A stretch of DNA of 15,971 bases from Rikenellaceae bacterium (GTDB taxonomy: Bacteria > Bacteroidota > Bacteroidia > Bacteroidales > Rikenellaceae), in contig JAITVB010000001.1 of the NCBI GenBank assembly GCA_031286025.1, positions 1 through 15,971 of the forward strand. The letters are read 5' to 3'. Positions 1 through 9,871 of the stretch are shown here, in pieces (position 1 is the stretch's first letter; every line of letters starts with the position of its first letter). The translations under genes were made by a program, and so were the position numbers. The notes under the pieces were generated by a model. The model saw only the letters and a program-made list of their open reading frames with translations, was not told where the DNA came from and ran no database searches.

Positions 1-1
1 C

Positions 2-3000
2 CTGATCTTCCATCTGACCGCGTGGGGGCAGTACGACTGTTCGTTCGCCCATTATTCGGCCAAACACGGTCTTTCGCAGTACACGGTCAGCATGATCTAT
101 CAGGACAGCCGGGACATCATGTGGTTCGGAACGTTCAACGGGCTCAACAAATTCGACGGATACCGGTTCAAAGTCTACCACACCCTCTCCGGCTTGAACG
201 AAACACCTGCCGACAACCGTATCGACGATATCCTGGAAGACGATTTCGGCGTTCTCTGGATCGTCACCCACGAACGGCGCGTTCTCCGTTTCGATATGGA
301 TCGGGAACAATTTTTCCCGGTGTTGAAAGCGCAGGGCAACACCCCGGTTCCCCCCGTGACCAATGTCCAGAAAATGTCTTCCGGCCATGTATGGCTCTAT
401 ACGGCCAAAGAAGGGTGTTACCTGGTGAAGCCGCATGTCGATCCGCAGGAGGCGGAAGTCGTTCACTTCTCTTTGCGCGACGGGTCGCTTCCTTCGAACG
501 ATGTAAAAGAGGTGTTTGCCACGGCGGAGGGAAACGAATGGGTAGTTACCGCCGGCGGGATCGTCCGTATCGACGATGAAAACGGACCGGAAAGGATACC
601 GGACGGCGAGGCCTCCGAAAGTTACCTGTGCGGTTTCAACGCCGGACGGGAAATCTGGTGCGGGATGTCCGGCGGAAAAATCAGGATATTCGACACGGCC
701 GCCGGCCGTTTCCGGGAGATCGATCTGCCCGTTGCTTCGGGGATCGTCGACATCGGCGGGCTGAAACACGGGAAGGCGCTGCTGCTGACCGAAAAGGAGG
801 GATTCATCGTCTATGATCCGGCCACACGGAAGGCCGAGGTCTATAACAAACGGAAATATCCGGCAATACCCTCCGACCGGATGGTTCGGGTAAAGGTGGA
901 CAGCTACGGGGAAGCCTGGATAGAAACGGCCGATCCGGGGATGCTTCATTTCGATCCGGAATCGCAGGAGATCCGTTATTTCCTGCCGGAAGTGGATCAG
1001 GCCGGCATTTACCGCTACTCTGCCTGGTCGTCCGTCATCGAAGACGTAAACGGTTACACATGGGTCTATCCCAAGGGGGGCGGATTTTCGTTCTATGACC
1101 GCGAAAGCCGGGAACTCCGTCCGTTTTACAACGAACCGGGAGATCCGATGCGCCGTTTCTCCAACGTCGTATTCCAGTTTTTTTCCGACCGGCAGGGGAA
1201 TTTGTGGATGAACACTTATTCGCGCGGGATCGAGAAAGTATCGTTCACCCGTTCGCCGATGTATTACTTCCGGCCCACGCTGTCGGCAAACGCGTCGGCG
1301 GAGAACGAGGTACGGGCCCTGACTCAGACGGGCGACGGGATAGTATGGTGTGCCGCCCGCGACGGCTCGCTCTATTTATACGACGCGCAGTACCGCCGGT
1401 TGGGAAGACTGGGTGCGGACGGACGTCTCGACTCTTCTCCGGCCTTCAACAACTTCGTCTACTCCATGACCGAGGATCGGGCGGGAAATGTATGGTTGGG
1501 AACGCGCAACGAAGGAGTTTTCCGGCTCGACCGGCAGGAGGCGGGACGTTACCGGATCGCCAATTACAGGCACAGTCCGGCCAATGCCCTGTCGATCAGC
1601 TCAGACAACATATACGCCATTTACGAAGACCCGGAAGGCCGGCTTTGGTTCGGTTCCTGGGGAGGCGGACTGAACTGTTTCGATCCGTCCCGACAAGATT
1701 CCGTCCTTCAAAAATACGGTGAAAGCCGGGAGCCGTGGGGCTTGCCCGAAACGGCCGAGGGTCATCCTGTATTCTACAATTACCGGAACCGCCTGACAAC
1801 TTATCCGGTATCGCAGTTCGGGAATGTTCGCTGCGTGACGGGAGACAGCCAGGGGGTGATCTGGGTCGGCACGACCACGGGGCTCGTTCAGTTTACCCCT
1901 CTTTCCGATAACGATTATCAGGCAGTGACCCATCAGTGTCGGCCGGGAGATCAGAATTCACCGGCCGCCGACAATATCCACGATATCCTGGTCGTCGGGG
2001 ACACGTTGTGGATCGCCACTTTCGGGGGCGGACTCAACCGGATGACGCGGGACATGCAGACCGGCGAGGTGCGTTTCACGGCATACAATACTGAAAAAGG
2101 GTTTCCGGCAGACATCATACTGAATATCGAACGCGACGAAAACGGTTTCCTGTGGATGAATTCGGAAAACGAGATCATCCGTTTCGACCCTGTTGCCGAA
2201 AAGGCAGAAACCTTTACCGCCCACACGCCCGACTATACGGGGGATATCCATTTTTCAGAAGGGTCTTCCCTGCGGGACAATCGGGGCAATCTGGTTTTCG
2301 GACACAATGCCGGGGCCTACCGGTTCAATCCGGCCACGATCAGCAAGAGCCCGTTCATACCCCGCATGCTGTTCAGCCAGTTCATGCTGTTCAACCGGGA
2401 AGTTAAGCCCGGGGAGGATGGCTCTCCGCTCATACATAATATTGACGACACGCGATCGATCCGCCTGAAACACAACCAGTCGGTCTTTTCGCTCGAATTC
2501 GCGGCGCTTGACTACAACAACAGCGAGGCTGTCGAATACGCCTATATGCTCGACGGTTTCGACCAGGCGTGGAACTACGTCGGCAACCAACGGGTGGCGA
2601 CATACACCAACCTGTCTTATGGAGAATACACGCTTAACGTTCGTTCCACGAATGCCGACAAAGTGTGGGTGGAAAATATCCGGAGTCTGCAGATCGAAAT
2701 ACTCCCTCCGTTCGGGCGCACCGGTTGGGCTTACCTGCTCTACGGGGTCACAGCCGTAGTACTTCTCTATGTCGGGTCTCGGCTCTTTTTCAGTTTCTAC
2801 CGTCTGAGGAACGAGGTGGAGGTGGAACGCCGCATGACCGAAATGAAACTGCGCTTTTTTACCGATATCTCCCACGAAATACGCACCCCGCTTACGCTGA
2901 TCTCCACTCCGGTGGAACACCTGCTGAAGAACGGGGAACTCAACGAATCGGAACGCGATACGTTAAGCCTGGTCAAGACCAATACCGACCGGCTGCTGAG

Positions 3001-4522
3001 ATTGGTGAACCAATTGCTCGATTTCCGGAAGATCCAACACCGAAAGATGAAAATGCACATCGAACCGGTTGGACTTGCTTCCTTCGCCGCTTCGGTATGT
3101 TACAGTTTCGTACGGGAAGCGGAGGAGCGGGATATCCGTTTTACGTTCCATGATTATTCGGATGGGGCCCAGGTGTGGGCAGACAAGGACAAACTGGAGA
3201 AGATCCTGTTCAACCTGCTTTCCAATGCCTTTAAGTTTACGGCGGACGGACGGGCGATCTTCTGCACGGTCAGCGACGACGTAAACGAGATGACGGTCAC
3301 GATCGGGGACGAGGGTTCGGGTATCCCGCCGGAAATCCTGGAAAACCTCTTTGTCCGGTTCGAATCGACGGACCGGGCATGGCACAACAGCACGAGAGAA
3401 GGGACCCGGCCCGGGCCGGATCGGCCGAGACCCCGCGTCAGTGGAACCGGAATCGGCCTTTCGCTGACCCGGGAGTTGGTCAACCTCCATTTCGGCCGGA
3501 TCGACGTGGAGACCGGCGCCGGAACGGGGACAAAAATCGAGGTCCGCTTTCCGAAAGGGCATTCCCGCTATGCCGATCTGGAAGGTTATACGATCCTCGG
3601 ATCCGAAAACGAAACCAATGATATTGCGTTGGAGGAAAATCAGCCGGAAAACCATCCCCGCGAACATGCTTTCGGCGAAAGGAATCCGGGTGAAGCGCCG
3701 GTTGTCTGGATAGATGAACCGGAAAACCATCCCACGGTACTGTTCATCGAAGACAACCGGGAACTGCGTCAATTTCTGGTGCTGATAGCCGGAAGCCACT
3801 ACCGGATATTGGAAGCCGGCAGCGGAGAAACAGGACTGAAGTTGGCCCGTACGGAACAACCCGATATCATTGTTTCCGACATCATGATGGAAAGGATAGA
3901 CGGTCTGGAGGTGATAAGCCGCCTACGGGCCGACATTTCGACCAGCCATATTCCGGTGATCCTGCTCACGGCCCGTAGCGGGTTGGACGAACGCCTGCAG
4001 GCGATGGAACTGGGCGCCGACGATTACATCGTCAAACCGTTCAGTTCGACCTATCTGTTGGCGCGCATCTCCAATCTGTTGGAACAACGGGTCAAGTTGC
4101 AGGAGTTTTACGCTTCGTCCATCGGGCTTTCTTCCCTGCCATCGAAAGAGGAGTCTCCGTCGCAAATGCAGCCTTCGTCGGTCGATACCGGCTTTATGGA
4201 GAAACTCCGTCGCTACATGGAGAAGAACCTGGCCGATCCCGACCTGCGGATCGAAGGGTTGCTCGCACACTTCTGCATCAGCCGCTCGCTGCTCTTCAAA
4301 AAGATCAAAAGCCTGACGGGCCTTTCGCCGGTGGAATACATCCGTGAATACCGCATTCAACGCGCCACCGAATTGATCTGTAACCCCGATCTGAACATCA
4401 AGGAGATCACCTACCGGGTCGGCATGAGCGATTCGCGTTATTTCGCCCGTTGCTTCAAACAGAAACACGGGGTAACCCCTTCCGAATACCGGGCAGGCGT
4501 ACGATCGACCGGAAATCGATAA
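2..4522 (+). CDS. Hybrid two-component system sensor/regulator (HTCS), 5' end cut by window
   Basis: One-protein signalling system: a periplasmic sensor, inner-membrane histidine kinase, receiver and AraC-type DNA-binding domain, expected to switch on the adjacent PUL when it binds an oligosaccharide. The frame is open from base 2 and begins with the tail of a signal peptide (LIFHLTAWGQ) and the family-typical YDCSFAHYSAKHGLSQYTV, so the ATG at 92 is internal and the true start lies outside the window. Numbering from base 2 (1506 residues): about 14 Reg_prop propeller motifs (WFGTFNGLNKFDG, VWLGTRNEGVFRLD, LWFGSWGGGLNCFD) to about 820; Y_Y_Y domain about 823-900; one membrane helix about 908-933; HisKA with SHEIRTPL, phospho-histidine H958; HATPase N-box about 1071 and G-boxes GDEGSGI and GTGIGLSL; receiver with phospho-acceptor D1293 and K1345; two-helix HTH_18 about 1400-1500. 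All signature residues are present. The target ligand is inferred from the neighbours. Confidence 0.96.
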   Translation: MIFHLTAWGQYDCSFAHYSAKHGLSQYTVSMIYQDSRDIMWFGTFNGLNKFDGYRFKVYHTLSGLNETPADNRIDDILEDDFGVLWIVTHERRVLRFDMDREQFFPVLKAQGNTPVPPVTNVQKMSSGHVWLYTAKEGCYLVKPHVDPQEAEVVHFSLRDGSLPSNDVKEVFATAEGNEWVVTAGGIVRIDDENGPERIPDGEASESYLCGFNAGREIWCGMSGGKIRIFDTAAGRFREIDLPVASGIVDIGGLKHGKALLLTEKEGFIVYDPATRKAEVYNKRKYPAIPSDRMVRVKVDSYGEAWIETADPGMLHFDPESQEIRYFLPEVDQAGIYRYSAWSSVIEDVNGYTWVYPKGGGFSFYDRESRELRPFYNEPGDPMRRFSNVVFQFFSDRQGNLWMNTYSRGIEKVSFTRSPMYYFRPTLSANASAENEVRALTQTGDGIVWCAARDGSLYLYDAQYRRLGRLGADGRLDSSPAFNNFVYSMTEDRAGNVWLGTRNEGVFRLDRQEAGRYRIANYRHSPANALSISSDNIYAIYEDPEGRLWFGSWGGGLNCFDPSRQDSVLQKYGESREPWGLPETAEGHPVFYNYRNRLTTYPVSQFGNVRCVTGDSQGVIWVGTTTGLVQFTPLSDNDYQAVTHQCRPGDQNSPAADNIHDILVVGDTLWIATFGGGLNRMTRDMQTGEVRFTAYNTEKGFPADIILNIERDENGFLWMNSENEIIRFDPVAEKAETFTAHTPDYTGDIHFSEGSSLRDNRGNLVFGHNAGAYRFNPATISKSPFIPRMLFSQFMLFNREVKPGEDGSPLIHNIDDTRSIRLKHNQSVFSLEFAALDYNNSEAVEYAYMLDGFDQAWNYVGNQRVATYTNLSYGEYTLNVRSTNADKVWVENIRSLQIEILPPFGRTGWAYLLYGVTAVVLLYVGSRLFFSFYRLRNEVEVERRMTEMKLRFFTDISHEIRTPLTLISTPVEHLLKNGELNESERDTLSLVKTNTDRLLRLVNQLLDFRKIQHRKMKMHIEPVGLASFAASVCYSFVREAEERDIRFTFHDYSDGAQVWADKDKLEKILFNLLSNAFKFTADGRAIFCTVSDDVNEMTVTIGDEGSGIPPEILENLFVRFESTDRAWHNSTREGTRPGPDRPRPRVSGTGIGLSLTRELVNLHFGRIDVETGAGTGTKIEVRFPKGHSRYADLEGYTILGSENETNDIALEENQPENHPREHAFGERNPGEAPVVWIDEPENHPTVLFIEDNRELRQFLVLIAGSHYRILEAGSGETGLKLARTEQPDIIVSDIMMERIDGLEVISRLRADISTSHIPVILLTARSGLDERLQAMELGADDYIVKPFSSTYLLARISNLLEQRVKLQEFYASSIGLSSLPSKEESPSQMQPSSVDTGFMEKLRRYMEKNLADPDLRIEGLLAHFCISRSLLFKKIKSLTGLSPVEYIREYRIQRATELICNPDLNIKEITYRVGMSDSRYFARCFKQKHGVTPSEYRAGVRSTGNR
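3644..3733 (+). repeat. 15-bp direct repeat in the HTCS kinase-receiver linker
   Basis: The 15-mer ccggaaaaccatccc occurs at 3644-3658 and again at 3719-3733, in the same reading frame, giving the peptide PENHP twice. It lies in the low-complexity, acidic linker joining the kinase ATPase domain to the receiver. The two copies are 75 bp (25 codons) apart, so a recombination event between them would stay in frame. It is probably a small linker duplication without regulatory meaning. Confidence 0.6.
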
Positions 4523-4622
4523 GCCATACTCCTTGTTGATTGACGATTCGCGCAGGCATGAAAAATACCGATTGGTACACATGATCGCTCAGAAAATCCA
4601 CAAAAACGACGGTCAGGTAAGA

Positions 4623-4630
4623 TAGTTTTG
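4623..4630 (+). promoter_or_regulatory. Candidate Bacteroidota -7 promoter box for the susCD-like operon
   Basis: TAGTTTTG matches the Bacteroidota -7 consensus TAnnTTTG exactly and lies 69 bp before the susC-like start, which would give a 5' untranslated region of roughly 60 nt. No TTTG -33 element is visible 19-21 bp upstream (the sequence there is around ccacaaaaacgacgg), consistent with a promoter that needs an activator such as the HTCS. The rest of the 177-bp gap between the HTCS stop and the transporter shows no clear terminator. Confidence 0.5.
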
Positions 4631-4699
4631 TACTTAACGGGGAGTATTCCCTTCGAAAACTGTTAAATCTGATTACTCATGTAAAAACTTGACCAGAGT

Positions 4700-7600
4700 A
4701 TGCTTAAAAATCCACTTTTGAACTTTGGGCGGCCTGTGTTTTTTTTGCTGTTGGCCGTGTGTTGTGCCGGGGCATTGTCGGCGCAGACCCGCAGGGTGAC
4801 GGGGACGGTCACGGATGACCAGAACCAACCCGTAACGGGTGCTACCGTTATGGTGAAAGGAACCACCAACGGAACGACTACGAATGTACAGGGAGGCTAC
4901 GCCCTGACCAATGTCCCGGCAGGAGCGACCACCCTGGAAGTCTCCTTTCTGGGCATGGAAACCCGCGAGGTTCCGATCTCCGGGGATGTGGTGAACATTA
5001 CGTTGAATTCCGGCGCGTTCGGGTTGGACGAAGTGGTGGTAGTCGGTTACGGTACGCAGCGTAAACGCGACCTGACCGGAGCGGTAGCCGCCGTGGGCGG
5101 AACCGAACTGACCAAAATACCGATCACTTCGGCCGCGCAGGCATTGGCCGGCAAGGTGGCCGGGGTTTCCGTCATGGCATCGGAAGGTTCTCCCGACGCG
5201 GAGATCAAGATCCGTATTCGCGGGGGCGGATCGATTACCCAGGACAACAGTCCGCTCTACGTGGTGGACGGTTTCCCGGTGAACGATTTCAACAACATCG
5301 CCATGGGGGATATCGAGTCGATGACGATCCTCAAAGACGCCTCCTCCACGGCGATCTATGGCGCGCGCGGGGCGAACGGCGTTGTGCTGATTACCACCAA
5401 ACAAGGCCAGGCCGGACGGATAAACGTCAGCCTGAACGCCTATACCGGAGTGCGTAAGATCGCCAAAACCCTGGATGTTCTCTCTCCGTATGATTACGTG
5501 TTGTGGCAATATGAGTTGGCCAACGAAACGGGACAGCAGGCCGATGCCGTAAAGCGATTCTACGGCGACTATGAGGATTACGAACTGTACCAGAATCAAC
5601 AGGGAACCAACTGGCAGGATGAAGTGTTCGGCCGGACCGCCGCTGTCCGGAATTACAGCGTCAATGTCAGCGGAGGCAACGACCGGACTCGTTTCAGTAT
5701 CGGCCTTTCGCGGGCCGACGAGGAAGGGATCATGATCCATTCCGGCATGCAGCGGAATACCGCGAGCCTCAATCTGAATACGAAAATCAACGACCATTGG
5801 AGCGTCGATTTCATCACCCGTTACACCAACTATATTGTCGACGGCAACGGAACGTCGAGCACCAATTCGACCAGTTCCTTCCTGCGCCATGCCATCCAGT
5901 ATGCGCCGACAAACGGTATTGCCGACATGTTGGATGAAATCCCGGTCGGCCCGGACATCGACTCTTACAGTTTGCTGATCAATCCGGTAAAGGTCGCCGA
6001 CCAGACCTACCGGAAAAATATCCGAAATACCTTTACGATCAACGGGGCGGTCAATTTTAAATTTCTGGATCACTTCACCGCCCGGAGCGAGTTGGGCGCG
6101 GATGTCTATAACAACCGCAACGACCAGTATTACGGTTCGGAAACCCCTTTCTCCATGCAGAACGGGGGATATCCCATCGTGAATCTCGCCCATACCAACG
6201 GCGACAGCTACCGGATCGCCAACACGCTGACCTACGAACGCCGCGATATCACCGGCGGGCACAGCGTCACGGTGATGTTGGGGCAAGAAGCCACCTCGAC
6301 TCGCTCGAAGCAACAGAGGGACGATATCCGCTACTTCCCGATGGGCGTAGGCCGCGAAGAGGCGTTGGCCATGCTGAACCAGGGTAAGCCGGAACCGGTA
6401 TACAGCTATCACTCGCCGGACAACAACATGCTTTCCTATTTCGGAAGGGCCAATTACTCTTACCGCGACCGTTACCTGGTCTCGGCGACTTTCCGGGCGG
6501 ACGGATCGAGTAAATTCGCCAAAGACAACCGTTGGGGTTATTTTCCCTCGGTGGCGGTGGCGTGGCGTCTTTCGGAAGAGGAATTTATCAAGGACGCCAC
6601 CCAATCCTGGCTGAGCAATGCCAAGTTTCGTCTGAGTTGGGGTAAAGCCGGGAACAACCGCATCGCGGACGATCTCTGGAAAATGATCTGGTACAGCAGT
6701 CTCGACGGGAAACCTGTTACTTCGGGCGGCGGCGGTTCGGAAACGATCCTGAACCAATTGCGTCCCGGCTCCATGCTGAACAATCCCGGCCTGAAATGGG
6801 AAACGACCGTTACCCGCAACGTCGGTCTCGACCTCGGGTTTTTCGGAGGACGCCTCAATGCGGTGGTCGACTTCTACTACAACACCACGAAAGACCTGTT
6901 GATCCAGGCAGCCATCCCTTCTTCAACCGGTTACACGGCCCAGATGCGCAACATCGGGCAAACCTCCAACCGGGGGTTGGAAATTTCACTGGACGGGGTC
7001 ATCATCGACAAACGCGACTTCATGTTGTCGGCAGCCTTCAACATCGCCTTCAACCGGAACAAGGTGGATAAACTGGGCGACAGCAAATCCCTGAAATACA
7101 CTTCCGGTTGGTTCGGCGTCCAGTTCCCGACCAACGACTACCTGCTCGAAGAGGGTAAGGAGACCGGACTGATGTACGGTTATGTGACCGACGGCATGTA
7201 CGGTTTCGACGATTTCAACTATGATCCCGCCGCGGGGGTCTACTCGCTCAAAGAGGGGGTAGCTGACTGCAGCGGCCTTTTCGGCACCGGACGTTGGTTC
7301 GGCCCGGGTACGATCAAAATAAGAAATTTCGACGACAACCCGGCCATCGGCGAGAATGACAAACGGATACTGGGAAGCGCCAATCCGAAACACACGGGCG
7401 GTTTCAGCCTCAACGCCATCTGGAAGGGGATCGACCTGAGCGCCCAGTTCAACTGGGTATACGGCAACAACGTCTATAACGCCAACAAGCTGAACTTCTC
7501 CTCCTATCCGCAGACCCGTACATTCCAGAATATGATGGGCTTCATGCGGTGGGGCGAATATTTCACGACTGTCGACCGCGACGGCCTGTTCGGCACTCCG

Positions 7601-7954
7601 GGTGCGTTCATCAGCGATCCCGATCAGTTGAAACAGTTGAATGCCGACGCCACATACTGGAGTCCGATGCACAGTACTTTCCAACTCCATTCGTGGGCGA
7701 TAGAGGACGGCTCGTTCCTGCGCCTGAATAACCTGACACTCGGTTACACCCTGCCGAAAAAATGGTTGGACAAGATCAAGGTCCCGCAAATCCGCCTCTA
7801 TGCATCGGGATATAACCTGTATACCTGGACCAACTATACCGGCTACGACCCCGAAGTGGACGTATACAGCCACAACCCGCTGACCCCCAACGTAGACTAT
7901 TCCGCCTATCCGCGCAGCCGCACGTTCGTGGGAGGTATCAATATCACGTTTTAA
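4700..7954 (+). CDS. SusC/RagA-family TonB-dependent outer-membrane oligosaccharide transporter
   Basis: Outer-membrane beta-barrel that imports oligosaccharides into the periplasm using TonB energy, with the SusD-like protein next door as its lid. The 1084-residue length is normal for the family. It has a signal peptide ending near ALSA-Q (residues 1-29), a carboxypeptidase-regulatory-like beta-sandwich about 33-105 (VTGTVTDDQNQPVTGATVMV), the family motif DEVVVVGYG at 110-118, then a plug with the SusC signature (PLYVVDGFPVND, and ILKDASSTAIYGARGANGVV about residues 207-226). The barrel follows and ends in NITF with the terminal phenylalanine used for outer-membrane insertion. There is no N-terminal STN domain, so it is not an anti-sigma-signalling type, which fits HTCS control. 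The ATG chosen gives a complete signal peptide. The susD-like gene starts 19 nt after the stop, so they are co-transcribed. Substrate is not readable from sequence; context suggests pectic oligosaccharides. Confidence 0.97.
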   Translation: MLKNPLLNFGRPVFFLLLAVCCAGALSAQTRRVTGTVTDDQNQPVTGATVMVKGTTNGTTTNVQGGYALTNVPAGATTLEVSFLGMETREVPISGDVVNITLNSGAFGLDEVVVVGYGTQRKRDLTGAVAAVGGTELTKIPITSAAQALAGKVAGVSVMASEGSPDAEIKIRIRGGGSITQDNSPLYVVDGFPVNDFNNIAMGDIESMTILKDASSTAIYGARGANGVVLITTKQGQAGRINVSLNAYTGVRKIAKTLDVLSPYDYVLWQYELANETGQQADAVKRFYGDYEDYELYQNQQGTNWQDEVFGRTAAVRNYSVNVSGGNDRTRFSIGLSRADEEGIMIHSGMQRNTASLNLNTKINDHWSVDFITRYTNYIVDGNGTSSTNSTSSFLRHAIQYAPTNGIADMLDEIPVGPDIDSYSLLINPVKVADQTYRKNIRNTFTINGAVNFKFLDHFTARSELGADVYNNRNDQYYGSETPFSMQNGGYPIVNLAHTNGDSYRIANTLTYERRDITGGHSVTVMLGQEATSTRSKQQRDDIRYFPMGVGREEALAMLNQGKPEPVYSYHSPDNNMLSYFGRANYSYRDRYLVSATFRADGSSKFAKDNRWGYFPSVAVAWRLSEEEFIKDATQSWLSNAKFRLSWGKAGNNRIADDLWKMIWYSSLDGKPVTSGGGGSETILNQLRPGSMLNNPGLKWETTVTRNVGLDLGFFGGRLNAVVDFYYNTTKDLLIQAAIPSSTGYTAQMRNIGQTSNRGLEISLDGVIIDKRDFMLSAAFNIAFNRNKVDKLGDSKSLKYTSGWFGVQFPTNDYLLEEGKETGLMYGYVTDGMYGFDDFNYDPAAGVYSLKEGVADCSGLFGTGRWFGPGTIKIRNFDDNPAIGENDKRILGSANPKHTGGFSLNAIWKGIDLSAQFNWVYGNNVYNANKLNFSSYPQTRTFQNMMGFMRWGEYFTTVDRDGLFGTPGAFISDPDQLKQLNADATYWSPMHSTFQLHSWAIEDGSFLRLNNLTLGYTLPKKWLDKIKVPQIRLYASGYNLYTWTNYTGYDPEVDVYSHNPLTPNVDYSAYPRSRTFVGGINITF

Positions 7955-7973
7955 TTTAATCCGAGTCTGAAAG

Positions 7974-9857
7974 ATGAAAAAGAATATCATACGCCATACG
8001 GTCCTCGCCGTTCTGCTCCTTCCGCTGCTGACAGGCTGCCAGGATTTTCTGGATACGGAATCGAAATCGACCTACACCTCGCAGGTGGTCTTCTCGACCC
8101 CGACCTATACGAACATGGCCATAACCGGCATCTACTCCGCTTTCTTCAGTGTCGAAGTGTGGGTGAACTTTTACTACCAGTTCAATACCGATATCGAGAT
8201 CCAACAGTACGGCACCGCGGCCGGTTCCTGGAACGACACCGAACGCCGCGGGATCGGCAACTATGTCGCCACTCCTGCCAACACGGGGCTTTCGCGCGCG
8301 TGGAATGCCTACTACCAGGCGGTCGAGCGCGCCAACCTGTGTGTTTCCGAGATCCGAAAAAGCCCGCTATTGGAGAATGGAAGTGAAGAAGACAAGGGAC
8401 GGATGCGAATGTTCCTGGGTGAAGCGCTGACCCTGAGGGCCTATCTCTATATGGAATTGGTGCGCTGTTGGGGGGATGTTCCCTTCAAGACCGATCCGAC
8501 CGATCCGGAAGGCTCCAACTTCAACCTGCCGAAAACCGATCGGGATGAAATCTACGAATACCTGCTCAGCGATCTCGAAGAGGCCGCCGGATTGCTCCCG
8601 TGGTTGGGCGAAGAGTCCTACGCCACTACGCCGGAGCGTGTAACGAAAGGCTTCGCCAAAGGATTGCGCGCCCGTATCGCCCTCTACCGCGGCGGTTACT
8701 CTTTCCGTACCTCCATGCAGATGGAACGCGGAAGCAACTGGGAACAATACTATGAAATAGCCCGTCAGGAGTGCCAGGAGATCATAAACAACGGCACCCA
8801 CAAACTCGATCCTTCGTATGAATCGTTGTGGAAAACCCTGAACGGCTCCCAGTTCAACGCCTACAACGAAAACCTGATGGAGTTCGGTTACCAGATGGGA
8901 CAAAGTGGCGAACAGGGTTATATCGCCGGATGGCGCTACAGCCAAAGCGACAAATGGGGTTATGGGAATATGGGCGCCATCAATTCCCCGTTGCATTTCC
9001 TCTACTCCTTCAATCCGTCGGACAGCCGCCGGGCGATGTCTGTCGGTCTCGGCCTGTACGGAACGACGGGTAAAATGGAAATTTTCACCAACCCGATGAG
9101 TCTGACGATCGGTAAATGGAACAAAAAATGGATGCCGGACGCCTACATCAATCTGATGAAAGGAGCCTCCGGCAAGATCGTGACCGGGGTGAACTGGGTG
9201 CCGATGCGTATGGCCGACGTTTACTTGATGTTGGCCGAAACGGAGAATGAACTCTCCGGCGGAAGCGTCGCCAATGCGCAGGCCGCTCTGAGAGTGGTGC
9301 GCGCGCGCGCGTTCAACACCGCCGCCGCTGCGGTATACACGGAAATGGTGGACAACTATGTGAGCTCCCTCTCCAAAGGCGAAAGTATGCGGACGGCCCT
9401 CGAAAACGAGCGTGCCTGGGAATTTGCGGGTGAAAGCGTTCGCAAATGGGACCTGATCCGTTGGAACAAACTGACCAGCAAGATACAGGAAGCCCGCGAG
9501 GCCAACCGCAGGGCCATCAACCAACAACCGCCCTATACCAACGTCCCGACCTATGTTTTCTACAGATACAGCGAAGCCGATACCGATGAATTGGAAATCC
9601 TGAACCTGGATACGAACAGGGGATCGGCCGACATCGAAGGCTATACGCGCGCAGCCTGGTTTCCGGCCAACTATTCGAACGCCAACAACGCGACGAACTA
9701 TGCGGCATACAACGATTTTCTTCGGGCATGGGCCTGCGGTCTGGACGGCGGCGAAGGTTGGGCGGCCACCTATAAGCAGGACCGTCACTTGTTGCCGATC
9801 CCGACTTCGGCCATCGACGCTTCGGGTGGGATACTGAAGAACGATTATGGATTCTAA
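7974..9857 (+). CDS. SusD/RagB-family surface glycan-binding lipoprotein
   Basis: Binds oligosaccharide at the cell surface and closes over the SusC-like barrel. It is 627 residues long, somewhat above the usual 500-600. The signal peptide ends in the lipobox LLTGC with lipidated C22, followed by the very typical QDFLDTES. Further family hallmarks are RAYLYMELVRCWGDVPF at about 155-171, the TPR-like helical segment AKGLRARIALYRGG, RMADVYLMLAETENEL about 410-427, the ENERAWEFAGESVRKWDLIRW segment about 478-500, and the C-terminal LLPIPTSAIDASGGILKNDYG. The start at 7974 directly yields the lipoprotein signal. It sits between the transporter (19-nt gap) and the third lipoprotein gene (14-nt gap), in one operon. 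A (GC)n run at 9299-9309 falls inside the coding sequence and does not break it. Ligand specificity cannot be assigned by sequence alone. Confidence 0.96.
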   Translation: MKKNIIRHTVLAVLLLPLLTGCQDFLDTESKSTYTSQVVFSTPTYTNMAITGIYSAFFSVEVWVNFYYQFNTDIEIQQYGTAAGSWNDTERRGIGNYVATPANTGLSRAWNAYYQAVERANLCVSEIRKSPLLENGSEEDKGRMRMFLGEALTLRAYLYMELVRCWGDVPFKTDPTDPEGSNFNLPKTDRDEIYEYLLSDLEEAAGLLPWLGEESYATTPERVTKGFAKGLRARIALYRGGYSFRTSMQMERGSNWEQYYEIARQECQEIINNGTHKLDPSYESLWKTLNGSQFNAYNENLMEFGYQMGQSGEQGYIAGWRYSQSDKWGYGNMGAINSPLHFLYSFNPSDSRRAMSVGLGLYGTTGKMEIFTNPMSLTIGKWNKKWMPDAYINLMKGASGKIVTGVNWVPMRMADVYLMLAETENELSGGSVANAQAALRVVRARAFNTAAAAVYTEMVDNYVSSLSKGESMRTALENERAWEFAGESVRKWDLIRWNKLTSKIQEAREANRRAINQQPPYTNVPTYVFYRYSEADTDELEILNLDTNRGSADIEGYTRAAWFPANYSNANNATNYAAYNDFLRAWACGLDGGEGWAATYKQDRHLLPIPTSAIDASGGILKNDYGF

Positions 9858-9871
9858 AAGAGGCTTGAACC

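Noticed and set aside
4673..6757. 694-codon minus-strand open frame opposite the susC-like gene
   Set aside because: It is antisense to a gene with full SusC family motifs, carries no recognisable domain and reflects codon bias in GC-rich DNA.
9299..9309. Alternating GC run in the susD-like gene
   Set aside because: It encodes an ordinary Val-Arg-Ala-Arg-Ala segment in frame; eleven bases is too short to argue for special structure or phase variation.
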